Shown piece by piece: positions 1 to 9,345 of a stretch of DNA of 64,000 bases. Source of the stretch: JAAYCU01 sp964401335. GTDB taxonomy: Bacteria; Planctomycetota; Phycisphaerae; UBA1845; PWPN01. The stretch spans positions 1-64,000 of the forward strand of contig CAYNYK010000005.1 of assembly GCA_964401335.1 (NCBI GenBank). The letters run 5' to 3'. Made by a program: the position numbers and the translations under genes. Below the pieces are notes generated by a model. That model worked only from the letters and a program-made list of their open reading frames with translations, was not told the DNA's origin and made no database searches. The first letter of the stretch is position 1, and the number at the start of each line of letters is the position of its first letter.

Positions 1-133
1 AATAACCACCAAGGAGCGATTGGGAGCTTTTTCCGTAATCATTAGCCATATCAATCGCTATCCGCCTGTCCGAGGTGAGTTATACGTACAGGATCGATTA
101 TTTGATACCGCCCAGCGCGGAAGGAGGACCACG

Positions 134-3100
134 GTGTTTACGAAAAAGATGATCGAAAGAGCGTGTCTGCCAATCCTTGTTTTCTTTTCTCTGATCACCC
201 CGGCCATCGTTGAGGCCGCCGTGTCGGCGGGAGGAAAAGGTGCATATTCGTACACCTATAACCCTGAACGGGATGGCGTAGGTCCGGCCACATATACAAC
301 AAACATGCAGTGTTATGATGAAGGTACTACCAGTTTTCTTTGTCGCAAAGTGGAAACCCCCGGAACGGATTCGGCCACCTGGCAATTCCAGGCCAACACC
401 GGTTGCCGCTGGGCCGCCGATGTCGAGGTCGGCGTAAAAACGAATATATTTAATTCGTACGGCTGGCTGAGAGCCTATGCCAGCGAGGATGGCACCAATT
501 GGGTAAAATTCCATGAGACAAACCAGGCCAATGAGCATACATTTACCTCCATAAAGCTTGAAAATAAAGGTTTTTGGGGCACCAAGGGCCGAGATTTGTA
601 TATCAAGCTCGAGATTCAGTACACCACTACGGGACCTTATAACAACATGCAATGGTGTCGCTGCACCGGCACCAGCGCTACCGGCTTAAGCGTTACGGGT
701 ACGATCATCGAGGATCCGCAGACAACCCCTGTTTATGGTGTCGGCGGAGATACGGCGTCAAAGATTGACATCTATCGTTGGAATCCACGACGACAGTGGT
801 ATACGACGCAGTTTAACGGCCATACGGGGCACGATGGAATCATTCCTTATTACGATGGTACTGTTGTCTTTTTCACCCCCAGGCTAACTACCGGAGTTCA
901 CTGCCCGGCTACCGGCACGATGACCTTCCACTACCAATCGGATGCCGGTACGAAAATCCAGAACGACGCGACCGCCAGATTGAGATGGTCATTTTTTGGA
1001 AACCTCAGTGCGGATAACCTGATAAAAGGCCAGTGGAGTGCGGACGGGAGCACCTGGACTGATTTTTACACCCGAACGGCGGCGCAATCGGGCACCGATA
1101 GCTATGCGGATACCGTTCTCTCGGGTTTCACGGGGAGAGACTTGTGGATCAAATATACGGTTCAACATAATGCTACCGGCGATCCCAATAATGTACAATT
1201 AGGCCGGGATTATTCTACTTATACCAATGACGTGTTTAAGGTCTCCGCGACCATCAGGCCTGACCCGCCGACCGGGGGAAGCGCGACGGCCAACTCAACT
1301 ACTCAGATCACCTGGGGGTGGACAAAACCGACCGGAATTGCGGATGCCTATGTATATAGAGGCTACGATGCAAGCACGGGAGGCAATCTCAAGTGGACAA
1401 CCGCCACCGGCGGGATCCAGTCCTACCAGGAAGGAAGTTTAACGGCCAACACTCAATACACGCGTTACGTGGAAACTTACCGGAACTCGTCGAGCACGAC
1501 GCGCCTGGCCATCGGACCCCGTTATACCCTGATTCAAACGGCAACCGGGGTAACCTTCGGAACCATTACGGTCAACAGCATCCAGGCCGCGCCGGCCGGA
1601 ACCTTTACAAACCTCACGACCGGAAGCTCCGGGGTAAGAACGAAGAATACGACAGCAGGCGGAGACTCCGGCTGGGTACAAAACCAGAACCTCTGGACCT
1701 CTTCCTCATTGAATACCAATACGCAGTATACCTTCGAGGTCGGATCGCGCAATGCCGAAGGCGTAAGGAGCGCCGATGTATCAGCCAGCAAGTATACGCT
1801 CCAGGCCTCCGCCACCAAGCCGACCGTGACGGCCAACAGCATCAGCCAATTGACGGTGGCAACGACGGGGCCGGTGAACCTGAGTGCCGGTTCATCGGGC
1901 GTGATCTTCAAACGAGACGGCACCACGGACCTGACCAAGGTCCAGGCCCTGAGCCGGGCGGACACCGGATTGGGCACCAACACGGCCCACACCTACACGG
2001 CCCGTGGTGTAAACGGCGACGGGGTGGAGACTGCCCAGTCCGCAGCCTCGGACGCTAAGTATACGCTCCAAGCAGCGGCTACTACCCCGACGGTGGTAGC
2101 CGACAGCACTAGCCAGTTGACGGTCTCCACTACCGGGCCCACCAATTTGACCGCCGGTTTATCGGGTGTGATCTTCAAACGGGACGGGACCACGGACTTG
2201 GCCAAAGTCCAAGCCCTGAGCCGAGCGGACACCGGGCTGGGCACCAACACGGCCCACACCTACACGGCCCGTGGTGTAAACGGCGACGGGGTGGAGACTG
2301 CCCAGTCATCGGCCTCGGCCGCCAAGTATACGCTCCAAGCAGCGGCTACTACCCCCACGGTGGTGGCCGACAGTACTACTCAGTTGACCGTCACGACCAC
2401 CGGTCCGATTAACCTGACGCTTGGTTCATCGGGCGTAATCTTCAAACGCGACGGCACCACGGACCTGACCAAGGTCCAGGCCCTGAGCCGAGCGGACAGC
2501 GGTCTCGGGGTAAATACATCGCATACCTACACGGCCCGTGGCGTAAACGGCGACGGGGTGGAGACCGCCCAGTCATCGGCATCGACTGCTAAATACACAC
2601 TTCAGGCCACGCCGACCGCGCCGACCTTCAGCAACGTCACCACGTCGGGCTTCAGGATAAGCACGACGGGGCCGGTAAATCTGACCTCGGGAAGTTCCGG
2701 CGTGATCTTCCACGACGGCACCGCCGACCGAACCAAGGTCACGGTCCTTTATGATGATGTTTCCGGCCTCACGGCCAATACGCAATACACTTTCAAGGCC
2801 AAGGGGGTCAATGGTGACGGCGTGGTCACGGCCTATTCCGGTACCGCCAGCCAGTGGACGCTTTCCATTCCGCCAACCAGTGGTAGCGTGACGCCGGACG
2901 ACACGTCACCGTGTCCGGGTGACCCGATCAACTGGACGGCCGTGGGCGGCTTCGGAGCCGGCAAGGTCCAGTACTACCGCTATGTCTGGGACCAGAACGC
3001 CACGCACTCCTGGACGGATACGGAGACGCAATGGTCGAGCGGCACCATCCAGACTTCACCTACCGCCGGCGGCACCTGGTATCTGCACGTGAAGGGCTAT

Positions 3101-4534
3101 AACGGAGCCAATGTCGGCAACGGAACCTATGACTATGCCGTCACCGCATTGCCCGCTCCAGTCGCGCCGACCGACGATACGCCATTCGAGGACGGGACCG
3201 ACACGATCACCTGGACATGGTTTGATGTTTCCGGTGAGCAAGGCTACCGGGTAAAGGATACGTCAGGGAACGACAAGTCCGGCGACTTGGCGGCCGATCT
3301 GACCGAATGGCAGGAAACCGGCCTGACCGCCAATACCCAGTACACCCGCAAGATTTATTCATTCAACGCCTGCGGCGAGTCGGCCGGTTCGAGCGGACAA
3401 AGCCGGTGGACCTTGTCCCTCCCGCCGGATGAAGAAAGCGTAGAAACCGCTTCGTCGCCCTGCGTGGGTGATGACGTGGTCTGGACGGCCGTCGACGGTT
3501 TTGGGGCGGGCGGCGTTCAATACTATCGGTACGCCTGGGACCAGAATGCCTCCCATACCTGGACCGGCTCGGAAACCCAGTGGTCCAGCGGCAATCTGTC
3601 CTTGCCGACATCGGCCAGTGGCACCTGGTACCTGCACGTGAAGGGCTATAACGGAGCCAATGTGGCCAATGGTGATTATAGTTATTCCGTTCAGGTCAAG
3701 GCCGGCACCGAGGTCACCGCTCATCCGGAAGATCAGAACGTGGTGGATAACGGCACGGCCGTCTTCACCGCCGCCGGTACCGGGGCGGGTACGGTAACTT
3801 ACCAGTGGCAGAAATACAACGCGGGGACCGAAACCTGGGAGGATCTGGACGGGGAAACGGACGACACCCTGGAAATAGAGTATGTAACCGAGGCCGACGA
3901 AGGCTTCTACCAATGTGTCATCTCCGCGGATTGTGGACCGGTTGAGACTACGGCCGCCGAATTGACCATCGCCCCGCAGATCCTCTACTGGGAAAGTGTC
4001 AAGACCCACGGCGGCGTGGGTGAAATCGCCCTGGCCATGCCGTCGGGCATGCCGCTGGTCGAGCCGCGGCGGGGTGATCTGCTCATCCGGGTCGTGCTGG
4101 ATCGGGAGGTCCTCGCCGTCGACGGGACGCTGGACGCCAATGATTTGAGCATCAAGGATTCCGGGAACAACGGTTACACCCCGAAAGCCCTGGCCTTCAA
4201 TAATGGCAGCCAGGGGGACGAGCTGCAAATCACTCTCGACGGGGCCCAGGTGGACCAGAAGCGGTTGACCGTGGAGTTGACGGAGGGCAAGTTCCGTCGG
4301 CCAAGTTCGACCAAGGCCCTCCTGGCGGGAACCCGCAATCGGCAGGTTCGCTGCCTCGTGGGAGACGTGTCCGGGGATGGGGTGGTTGATACCGCCGATC
4401 TGAGCACGGTCAAGGCGCAACTTTTCAAGAACACCGACACCGGAAACGCCCGTTGCGATGTGAACAACAGCGGCAGCGTGACCATCGTGGATCTGAGCCT
4501 GGTCAAGAGCAAACTGTTTACCAGCGTACCCTGA
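134..4534 (+). CDS. Giant secreted modular protein with Fn3-like repeats, Ig-like domain and C-terminal dockerin
   Basis: About 1466 residues if translation starts at the GTG at 134, which has an ideal AAGGAGG ribosome site at 121-127. The open frame extends upstream to a TTG at 20 whose own AAGGAG lies too close. The N-terminus is a signal peptide (FFSLITPAIVEAA). The body is beta-sandwich modules: two N-terminal domains, Fn3-like modules, and three nearly identical 89-residue units (residues about 560-826) plus a fourth divergent copy to 915. Two related modules share the motif GTWYLHVKGYNGANV (about 913-1008 and 1096-1192). An Ig-like domain follows (about 1190-1285). A type I dockerin occupies about 1410-1463, with two Ca-binding segments beginning GDVSGDGVVDTADLS and CDVNNSGSVTIVDLS. 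Dockerins bind cohesins, so a surface-assembled or adhesive role is inferred. The enzymatic function, if any, is not visible. Confidence 0.9.
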   Translation: MFTKKMIERACLPILVFFSLITPAIVEAAVSAGGKGAYSYTYNPERDGVGPATYTTNMQCYDEGTTSFLCRKVETPGTDSATWQFQANTGCRWAADVEVGVKTNIFNSYGWLRAYASEDGTNWVKFHETNQANEHTFTSIKLENKGFWGTKGRDLYIKLEIQYTTTGPYNNMQWCRCTGTSATGLSVTGTIIEDPQTTPVYGVGGDTASKIDIYRWNPRRQWYTTQFNGHTGHDGIIPYYDGTVVFFTPRLTTGVHCPATGTMTFHYQSDAGTKIQNDATARLRWSFFGNLSADNLIKGQWSADGSTWTDFYTRTAAQSGTDSYADTVLSGFTGRDLWIKYTVQHNATGDPNNVQLGRDYSTYTNDVFKVSATIRPDPPTGGSATANSTTQITWGWTKPTGIADAYVYRGYDASTGGNLKWTTATGGIQSYQEGSLTANTQYTRYVETYRNSSSTTRLAIGPRYTLIQTATGVTFGTITVNSIQAAPAGTFTNLTTGSSGVRTKNTTAGGDSGWVQNQNLWTSSSLNTNTQYTFEVGSRNAEGVRSADVSASKYTLQASATKPTVTANSISQLTVATTGPVNLSAGSSGVIFKRDGTTDLTKVQALSRADTGLGTNTAHTYTARGVNGDGVETAQSAASDAKYTLQAAATTPTVVADSTSQLTVSTTGPTNLTAGLSGVIFKRDGTTDLAKVQALSRADTGLGTNTAHTYTARGVNGDGVETAQSSASAAKYTLQAAATTPTVVADSTTQLTVTTTGPINLTLGSSGVIFKRDGTTDLTKVQALSRADSGLGVNTSHTYTARGVNGDGVETAQSSASTAKYTLQATPTAPTFSNVTTSGFRISTTGPVNLTSGSSGVIFHDGTADRTKVTVLYDDVSGLTANTQYTFKAKGVNGDGVVTAYSGTASQWTLSIPPTSGSVTPDDTSPCPGDPINWTAVGGFGAGKVQYYRYVWDQNATHSWTDTETQWSSGTIQTSPTAGGTWYLHVKGYNGANVGNGTYDYAVTALPAPVAPTDDTPFEDGTDTITWTWFDVSGEQGYRVKDTSGNDKSGDLAADLTEWQETGLTANTQYTRKIYSFNACGESAGSSGQSRWTLSLPPDEESVETASSPCVGDDVVWTAVDGFGAGGVQYYRYAWDQNASHTWTGSETQWSSGNLSLPTSASGTWYLHVKGYNGANVANGDYSYSVQVKAGTEVTAHPEDQNVVDNGTAVFTAAGTGAGTVTYQWQKYNAGTETWEDLDGETDDTLEIEYVTEADEGFYQCVISADCGPVETTAAELTIAPQILYWESVKTHGGVGEIALAMPSGMPLVEPRRGDLLIRVVLDREVLAVDGTLDANDLSIKDSGNNGYTPKALAFNNGSQGDELQITLDGAQVDQKRLTVELTEGKFRRPSSTKALLAGTRNRQVRCLVGDVSGDGVVDTADLSTVKAQLFKNTDTGNARCDVNNSGSVTIVDLSLVKSKLFTSVP
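1811..2878 (+). repeat. Tandem 267-bp coding repeats (89 residues each)
   Basis: Four in-frame units with an exact 267-bp period start near 1811, 2078, 2345 and 2612. The first three are nearly identical at DNA level; the words GVIFKRDGTTDL and ARGVNGDGVETAQS recur in each. The fourth is diverged but keeps the same spacing. This points to recent duplication or gene conversion inside an Fn3-like array. Confidence 0.9.
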
Positions 4535-4570
4535 GCAGGGTATCATTATATTTATAAAGGATGGTGGATC

Positions 4571-5197
4571 ATGAAAAACAGGACTGTCACATCCGTGACC
4601 TTGGGTGTATTCCTCGGTGTGGTCGGCGGTGTCTGGGGGTTTCCGACCCTTACCATTGTGGACACGGTCGGTGACCCCAATAGTATCAACACGACGGCCG
4701 GGACCTCGTTTGATGTGCAGGTGCGGATCAATACCGATGTGAGCATGACAGGCCTGCAACTGCGCGTACAGGAAACCACGGCCTCGCCCTCCGGCCTTTT
4801 CCAGTTGAACTCGGTCAGTTTCAACGCGCCGACCTGGAGCAGCGACCCCGGCGATCAATACGTGCCCGCCCTGCCGGACCTGATGGACGGGCCGAGTTAT
4901 AAAACCGACTACATCGCCGACATCGCCGGCGACCTGGTCAATGGGACGGGGACCGGCACGTTTTCCTTCGCGACCCTGAACCTGACCTATATCGGGGTGC
5001 TGCTGGGCACCTACACCCTGAACTTGTCGGACATTCTCTACGGTGATCTCAATTTCGACGAGTTTACCGATGCCGTGAGCGGTCAGGACTACGTGGTGAC
5101 GATCATCCCCGCACCCGGGGCCACCCTGCTGGGCATGATCGGCCTGGGCTGCGTGGGCTGGCTGAAAAAACGCATGTCCTGTATGTCGGCCCATTAA
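4571..5197 (+). CDS. Secreted cohesin-like protein with PEP-CTERM-type sorting tail
   Basis: 208 residues with an N-terminal signal segment (TLGVFLGVVGGVWG). The central part, about 25-178, is a predicted beta sandwich resembling cohesin domains: a strand pattern around TSFDVQVRINTDVSMTGLQL, then GTFSFATLNLTY and a late GQDYVVTI strand. The C-terminus is a sorting signal of the PEP-CTERM kind in the PAP variant: IPAPGATLL, a hydrophobic helix, then KKR. Such proteins are processed by an exosortase and held at the envelope; no exosortase is recognisable in this window. It starts 36 bp after the dockerin gene and is probably co-transcribed with it, so it may be the anchoring partner of that dockerin (inference). 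The cohesin assignment rests on pattern only. Confidence 0.75.
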   Translation: MKNRTVTSVTLGVFLGVVGGVWGFPTLTIVDTVGDPNSINTTAGTSFDVQVRINTDVSMTGLQLRVQETTASPSGLFQLNSVSFNAPTWSSDPGDQYVPALPDLMDGPSYKTDYIADIAGDLVNGTGTGTFSFATLNLTYIGVLLGTYTLNLSDILYGDLNFDEFTDAVSGQDYVVTIIPAPGATLLGMIGLGCVGWLKKRMSCMSAH

Positions 5198-5225
5198 TGC
5201 CAGAAAACGAGCGGACTAAACGCTT

Positions 5226-5579
5226 ATGATCCCCCCTTCATACAGAAGACGGCCGTTATTCAGGACGGGATTAACGGCCGCCTTTTTTTTAGCCGTCATC
5301 CCCCCCCCGTTTGCCCGGTCCGATTTCACGAATGCGGAATCCGGTGATACCGAGAACCATTTGAACAAGATACCCCGAAACTTACCGCCACCCGAGGCCG
5401 TGGATGATCCATACATTACCAAAGCGGATCGGTTATACAACGAAACCACCTTATTGCAGCGAGGGACAGAAAAATTTTGGTGGAACCAATGGGAAGATAT
5501 TGCCTTGCTGATGTTCGTGGCTGGATTGCTGGGATTTGTCGCTTACCGGATACGAGGGAGATGCCGTTTACGGGAATAA
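5226..5579 (+). CDS. Small putative exported protein with C-terminal membrane anchor
   Basis: 117 residues, no family recognised. It has a hydrophobic N-terminus (LTAAFFLAVIPPPFARS) that could be a signal peptide, a polar middle, and a C-terminal membrane helix (IALLMFVAGLLGFVAY) followed by Arg-rich residues. The helix-plus-arginine end looks like a real membrane anchor. However, the first 22 codons lie on the terminator hairpin of the upstream operon, the region holds C and T homopolymer runs, and no clear ribosome site precedes the ATG. The start may be wrong or the frame spurious. Confidence 0.4.
   Translation: MIPPSYRRRPLFRTGLTAAFFLAVIPPPFARSDFTNAESGDTENHLNKIPRNLPPPEAVDDPYITKADRLYNETTLLQRGTEKFWWNQWEDIALLMFVAGLLGFVAYRIRGRCRLRE
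5250..5290 (+). terminator. Rho-independent terminator after the dockerin/cohesin-like operon
   Basis: A perfect 9-bp stem, CGGCCGTTA (5250-5258) with TAACGGCCG (5272-5280), is followed after CC by eight T residues (5283-5290). It lies 53 bp after the stop of the cohesin-like gene and overlaps the start of the small frame at 5226. Confidence 0.85.
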
Positions 5580-5720
5580 TGCACCGATTTTTGTTGCCAG
5601 TCATACCCCGAAAAAGGTACACGTCTGCCTTGCTCCACCCCGGGAGCAGGACAAACCTTACAGGGTAAGAGGAACTTCACACCGCGGGCATGACCCTATG
5701 GACCGCGCGCAAAGACTTTT

Positions 5721-6314
5721 TCATCTCCGTCGGGCTCCGCCCTTTCGAAGTGAAGGATAACTTTCGCTCCAGGTAGGCGGTTCGATTTTTTCGACAAGAT
5801 CACCGGCCACTTCGACGCTGACACTCTGCCCCAAAATGGTCACGTTAAGATTGAGCTTAGCGCATTTGGTGAAATACTCGATGACTCCTTCCAGGCCCTG
5901 GAGCGGACCGGCAATGATCCGGACCCAGTTCCCCGTTTTTAAGTAACGGGCGACGAGTAATTCGGGAGTTCCGGTCAGCAGCCGTTGAATCTGCAATAAC
6001 TCGCCGATCAGTTGTTGTTGATCAGGAACATTGAGCACGTGGGCGATACGATTGGTCTGCAAGGCCCGATAGCGCTGCTCCTCGCTGCCCTTGAAAAAGA
6101 GGTATCCCCGGAACAACGGAACCAGGCTCCGGGATATCCTTCGCGTGGTCCGGCTACGGGTCACGCTCTGGTGCAACGGCAGGTAGCAAGGGATTTTCAG
6201 ACGCGACAACTCCTCCGCCAGTTTCTTCTCCTGACGTGCTCGGGTGTGGGCAACATACCACCGCCCGGGCCATTCGGCGGTCAATTGAAGTTCGTGTTGC
6301 GTCTCGATGGCCAT
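5721..6314 (-). CDS. NusG/RfaH/LoaP-like transcription antiterminator
   Basis: 197 residues. The N-terminal NGN domain (about 17-110) contains WYVAHTRARQEKKLAEEL and LFRGYLFF, both typical of NusG paralogs. The C-terminal KOW-like segment (about 127-160) reads GNWVRIIAGPLQGLEGVIEYF. Specialised paralogs (RfaH, UpxY, LoaP) hold RNA polymerase in processive mode through long operons, often for polysaccharide or surface products. It stands alone, divergent from the 6815 gene, with no adjacent tRNA or ribosomal genes, which argues for a specialised paralog rather than core NusG. Its target could be the long exopolysaccharide operon at 42-52 kb, but no recruiting element was identified. Confidence 0.88.
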   Translation of the reverse strand: MAIETQHELQLTAEWPGRWYVAHTRARQEKKLAEELSRLKIPCYLPLHQSVTRSRTTRRISRSLVPLFRGYLFFKGSEEQRYRALQTNRIAHVLNVPDQQQLIGELLQIQRLLTGTPELLVARYLKTGNWVRIIAGPLQGLEGVIEYFTKCAKLNLNVTILGQSVSVEVAGDLVEKIEPPTWSESYPSLRKGGARRR

Positions 6315-6814
6315 CGAAGTCGCCTGATCAACAGACGTTCAGGACCGGAAAGTAAGCCCATCTCCGGAAGCGTTCCCGGACTAATCATTCATTTCGTTAT
6401 CACTTTTTATATATCGAACTATTTATCGAGCGCCCGCCACAAAGATTGTCCCGTTGTTGGGTTCCGTCCGTTGTTTCGCCGGAAACCGGGACAAACCCAA
6501 GGATTTTCCTTAACCGCAACGAAGAAACAGAAAATCAATGATGCTGTAAGAAATCTCCCTCGTCTCTTGCTGATCCGGCGGACGAATCCCGGTGATTCGG
6601 CATCACGGCAGCCTCAAACCCCTGCTCGACCGGATACCGGATACCGGATAACATGCGCGCCAGACATATATGGGAATATCGGTTCCGGCCTTAAGGTAAA
6701 CCAATAGTCAGCCGGGCAGCAATCCCCACGCTTTTTTCTTGTCGTGTGGATTTGTAGGGAGACAGTTGGGAGACAGACGAATCCCGCTATTGTTGTGCCA
6801 GGGATCAGCCCCCC
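6315..6814. other. Divergent intergenic region without a supported gene
   Basis: About 500 bp between the NusG-like gene (minus) and the large membrane-protein gene (plus). It contains an AT-rich patch near 6395-6430 (TATATATCGAACTATTTATC), a possible promoter for the minus-strand gene, and a short tandem of CGGATAC around 6635-6655. No convincing coding frame or RNA gene was seen. Confidence 0.5.
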
Positions 6815-9142
6815 ATGATCGATCGAAAACCGTCATCTTCGCGTTCACGGTCGGCCTCAGCCGGCGGCTCGCGTACAGGCGGGCGGAAGGTAAAGTCAGG
6901 GCCGACCCGTCCCGTGCCCTCGGCCTCGAAGGTTGCCCCCGAAAAAGCGGCTCCTCTGCCTTCGGCCGCCATGGAAGGGATGCTCGCCGTTCGACCGGAC
7001 AAGGGTATAAATCCACGGTCCCGGCTCGACCTGTCGCTTGCGGGGTTGTCAGGAATCATTGAGCCGCTGTCGATCCTGGTCGGGCTGGCCGCCGGCTGGC
7101 AGTTATGTGGGATGCGGATGATCGTGGCGGCGGCCTTGGATCCGCTTCCCGCAACCACCATCATGGTGGTTGCCATCGCCTTACTGGCCGCGGCGTTGGG
7201 TCCCTGGTTTCCCGAACGTATCGTTTTGTGGATCACGCGGATGGTCGTCAAGCGGACGCGGATACACGCAGGGCCGGTCGGCGACTTTTCCGGAACCTTC
7301 TGGATGTTGCGGGCGGCGCGAGAACGTGATCCGGCCACGCACTGGCTGGCCGTCTCCGTCTTGTCTACCGTGGCCGCCCTGGCGGCCCTGCTCACCCTGG
7401 CCCTCAGCGGACCGGTCATTCAACTTTACCATTATTTCCTGGAGCGCTTTTTCTGGACGAGCACCACGCTGGCCTTCCTGGAATGGGCCGGCGTGTCACT
7501 TTTCCTCGGGAGTTCGTGGGCCCTGAATGGGCTGGTCATTTCCACCCTTTGGTCGGTCTGGGGCGCGGGGCAAGTCGCTCCGCGACACTCGGTAGGCGTT
7601 CCCACGGGTTTGATAACGGGTTTTACACTGGCGGCCTGGACCCACGAAATCTGGGTTAATGGAGGATTATCGGGTGGACAGAGTTATATGCTTGGCATTT
7701 TGCCGATGTTCATACTGGCGGGGGTGGCCGCCAAGCGTTCCCAGCAGCTAGACTTTCCGCCTCGTCAACCCTTGGTAGCGGACAACGCCACCCCGGAATT
7801 CAGTGCCTCGGCCGAGGGACTCATCTGGATATCCCTGGTGACCTGGGGTGTAGCCACTGCATGGGCGGTACAAGGATGGATAGCCTGTCGGGGCATGATC
7901 ACGCCGCATCATTCCCCTGCTCTTGAACTTGCCGGCTTTCTTTTTGTCATCGGGCTTGGGTTTCTTCTTCTATCTAATAAGAACTGCCGGCACGGCGGCA
8001 CGGCCTCGGGTTGCGGCATGGCCTTGTGGGCTGCAGGATTGGGCATAGCGGCAACGGCTACGTGTATGGCTTTTTGGCCGGCGGGTCATCTCGCGGGACT
8101 CCTGCAGGCTCTTTGTATAGGCTGGCCGATCGGCTATGCTCTGCGCTACACAAAACGGGCCTGGCTGGCCCGGGTGGGCAGTGAAACCCTAGGGCATGAG
8201 CAATTGCTCAGTGCCGTCTTCGGTGGGCTGGGTATCGGTTTGCTTTCCGGCTATTTCTGGGTCGGCCCGAAACTCGGGGCCATGGGTGTGCTGAGTGCCG
8301 GCGCGTTGCTGCTATTGGCCTGGGGCGGTTTATTGCAAATCTACGTCAATGATCGGCCGGTGCGTATTCAGCACCAACGACTGGCCTTGGTATTCATTTC
8401 GTTGGCGGGAGCCATCGCTCTGCTGCCGATCGATGCACGTAAATGGGCCGAGTACCGGCGAGGTCGCGCTCAATCCGCTCCGGTTGGCGTACAACTTGAT
8501 TGGCCTGGCGCAGACGTACCTTTGCTGGGGCGGCGAGTGGCGTTAATCGGAGTCAGCGCCGACGAGGCGTTGATGTGGCCCGCTTCGCAAATGACCAATG
8601 TTGAGGTTATGCCTCTGGCAAGTTCCTGGTCATCCGCTCGGCCGCCGGTCCATCTCTCGAATCACGTGATCTCCTGGGGTGACAGCGCCTTGCGCCGTTT
8701 TCGATACGATCGAAGTCTCTACAATCTGATCTATCAGCGATGTCGCTCCGCTCCGTGTTTAACGCGTTTCGCGGAATATTCCGATGAATGGCTTGTTCTT
8801 CTGGCCGCTCATGTTGCCTCGGGCGGCCAGGTGATCGTGGATGTGCCGATTAACGGGTTGAACGCCGAAGCGGTGGGCGTCATCGCCGCCACGTTTCGGC
8901 AAGCCATGCCCGGTCCGGTCGGTTGGACCCTGGTACAAACCGAGCAAACCTATTTACGTCTCATGGCGCTGATGGGTGATCGGGCACATTCCATTCCCTC
9001 GCTGAAGGGTCTATGGATGCCGCTGGATCGAATTCTGACCGAAGATGGCCGCCCCCATTCGATACGCCGGGACCGTATAACACAGCGGCTCTCAATCAAG
9101 GGCCTGAAACCGGTGGCTTGGGAGGACATGCTGAAACCTTGA
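6815..9142 (+). CDS. Large polytopic membrane protein with degenerate spermidine-synthase-like C-terminal domain
   Basis: 775 residues: a basic, Ser/Arg-rich N-terminus (1-55), then many hydrophobic segments (about 12-14, residues 70-560), then a soluble domain of about 200 residues. The layout resembles the fused transporter/spermidine-synthase-like proteins common in planctomycetes. In the soluble part, EWLVLLAAHVASGGQVIVDVPI matches the position of the product-release strand in such proteins. The expected glycine-rich SAM loop is replaced by VALIGVSADEAL, so catalysis is doubtful. The start at 6815 lacks a strong ribosome site; Met53 (about 6971) is an alternative. Function unknown. Confidence 0.7.
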   Translation: MIDRKPSSSRSRSASAGGSRTGGRKVKSGPTRPVPSASKVAPEKAAPLPSAAMEGMLAVRPDKGINPRSRLDLSLAGLSGIIEPLSILVGLAAGWQLCGMRMIVAAALDPLPATTIMVVAIALLAAALGPWFPERIVLWITRMVVKRTRIHAGPVGDFSGTFWMLRAARERDPATHWLAVSVLSTVAALAALLTLALSGPVIQLYHYFLERFFWTSTTLAFLEWAGVSLFLGSSWALNGLVISTLWSVWGAGQVAPRHSVGVPTGLITGFTLAAWTHEIWVNGGLSGGQSYMLGILPMFILAGVAAKRSQQLDFPPRQPLVADNATPEFSASAEGLIWISLVTWGVATAWAVQGWIACRGMITPHHSPALELAGFLFVIGLGFLLLSNKNCRHGGTASGCGMALWAAGLGIAATATCMAFWPAGHLAGLLQALCIGWPIGYALRYTKRAWLARVGSETLGHEQLLSAVFGGLGIGLLSGYFWVGPKLGAMGVLSAGALLLLAWGGLLQIYVNDRPVRIQHQRLALVFISLAGAIALLPIDARKWAEYRRGRAQSAPVGVQLDWPGADVPLLGRRVALIGVSADEALMWPASQMTNVEVMPLASSWSSARPPVHLSNHVISWGDSALRRFRYDRSLYNLIYQRCRSAPCLTRFAEYSDEWLVLLAAHVASGGQVIVDVPINGLNAEAVGVIAATFRQAMPGPVGWTLVQTEQTYLRLMALMGDRAHSIPSLKGLWMPLDRILTEDGRPHSIRRDRITQRLSIKGLKPVAWEDMLKP

Positions 9143-9345
9143 AACGGCCACCTTGGTTGAGCAGCGCTGCCGGAGATCACCATTTGTCCCGCGCGGGTTT
9201 CAGTATGAGAAAACACACCGTCTGACTTTTATTATCCTTACCCCCCCAGGATATCGCCTATTGGTTATCGGAACACGACTCCCCGGCCGTCATTTCCTTG
9301 GAATCGATAACATAAGTTGCCCTCGCCGCTTTCCGATACAGAGGG

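Noticed and set aside
1811..2878. The 267-bp direct repeats as a CRISPR array or insertion sequence
   Set aside because: They are in-frame coding repeats with no spacers, and no transposase or cas genes are present.
3359..5194. A 611-residue minus-strand open frame opposite the dockerin and cohesin-like genes
   Set aside because: It is antisense to two well-supported genes, has no ribosome site, and the protein is a His/Gly/Arg-rich composition typical of reversed GC-rich coding DNA.
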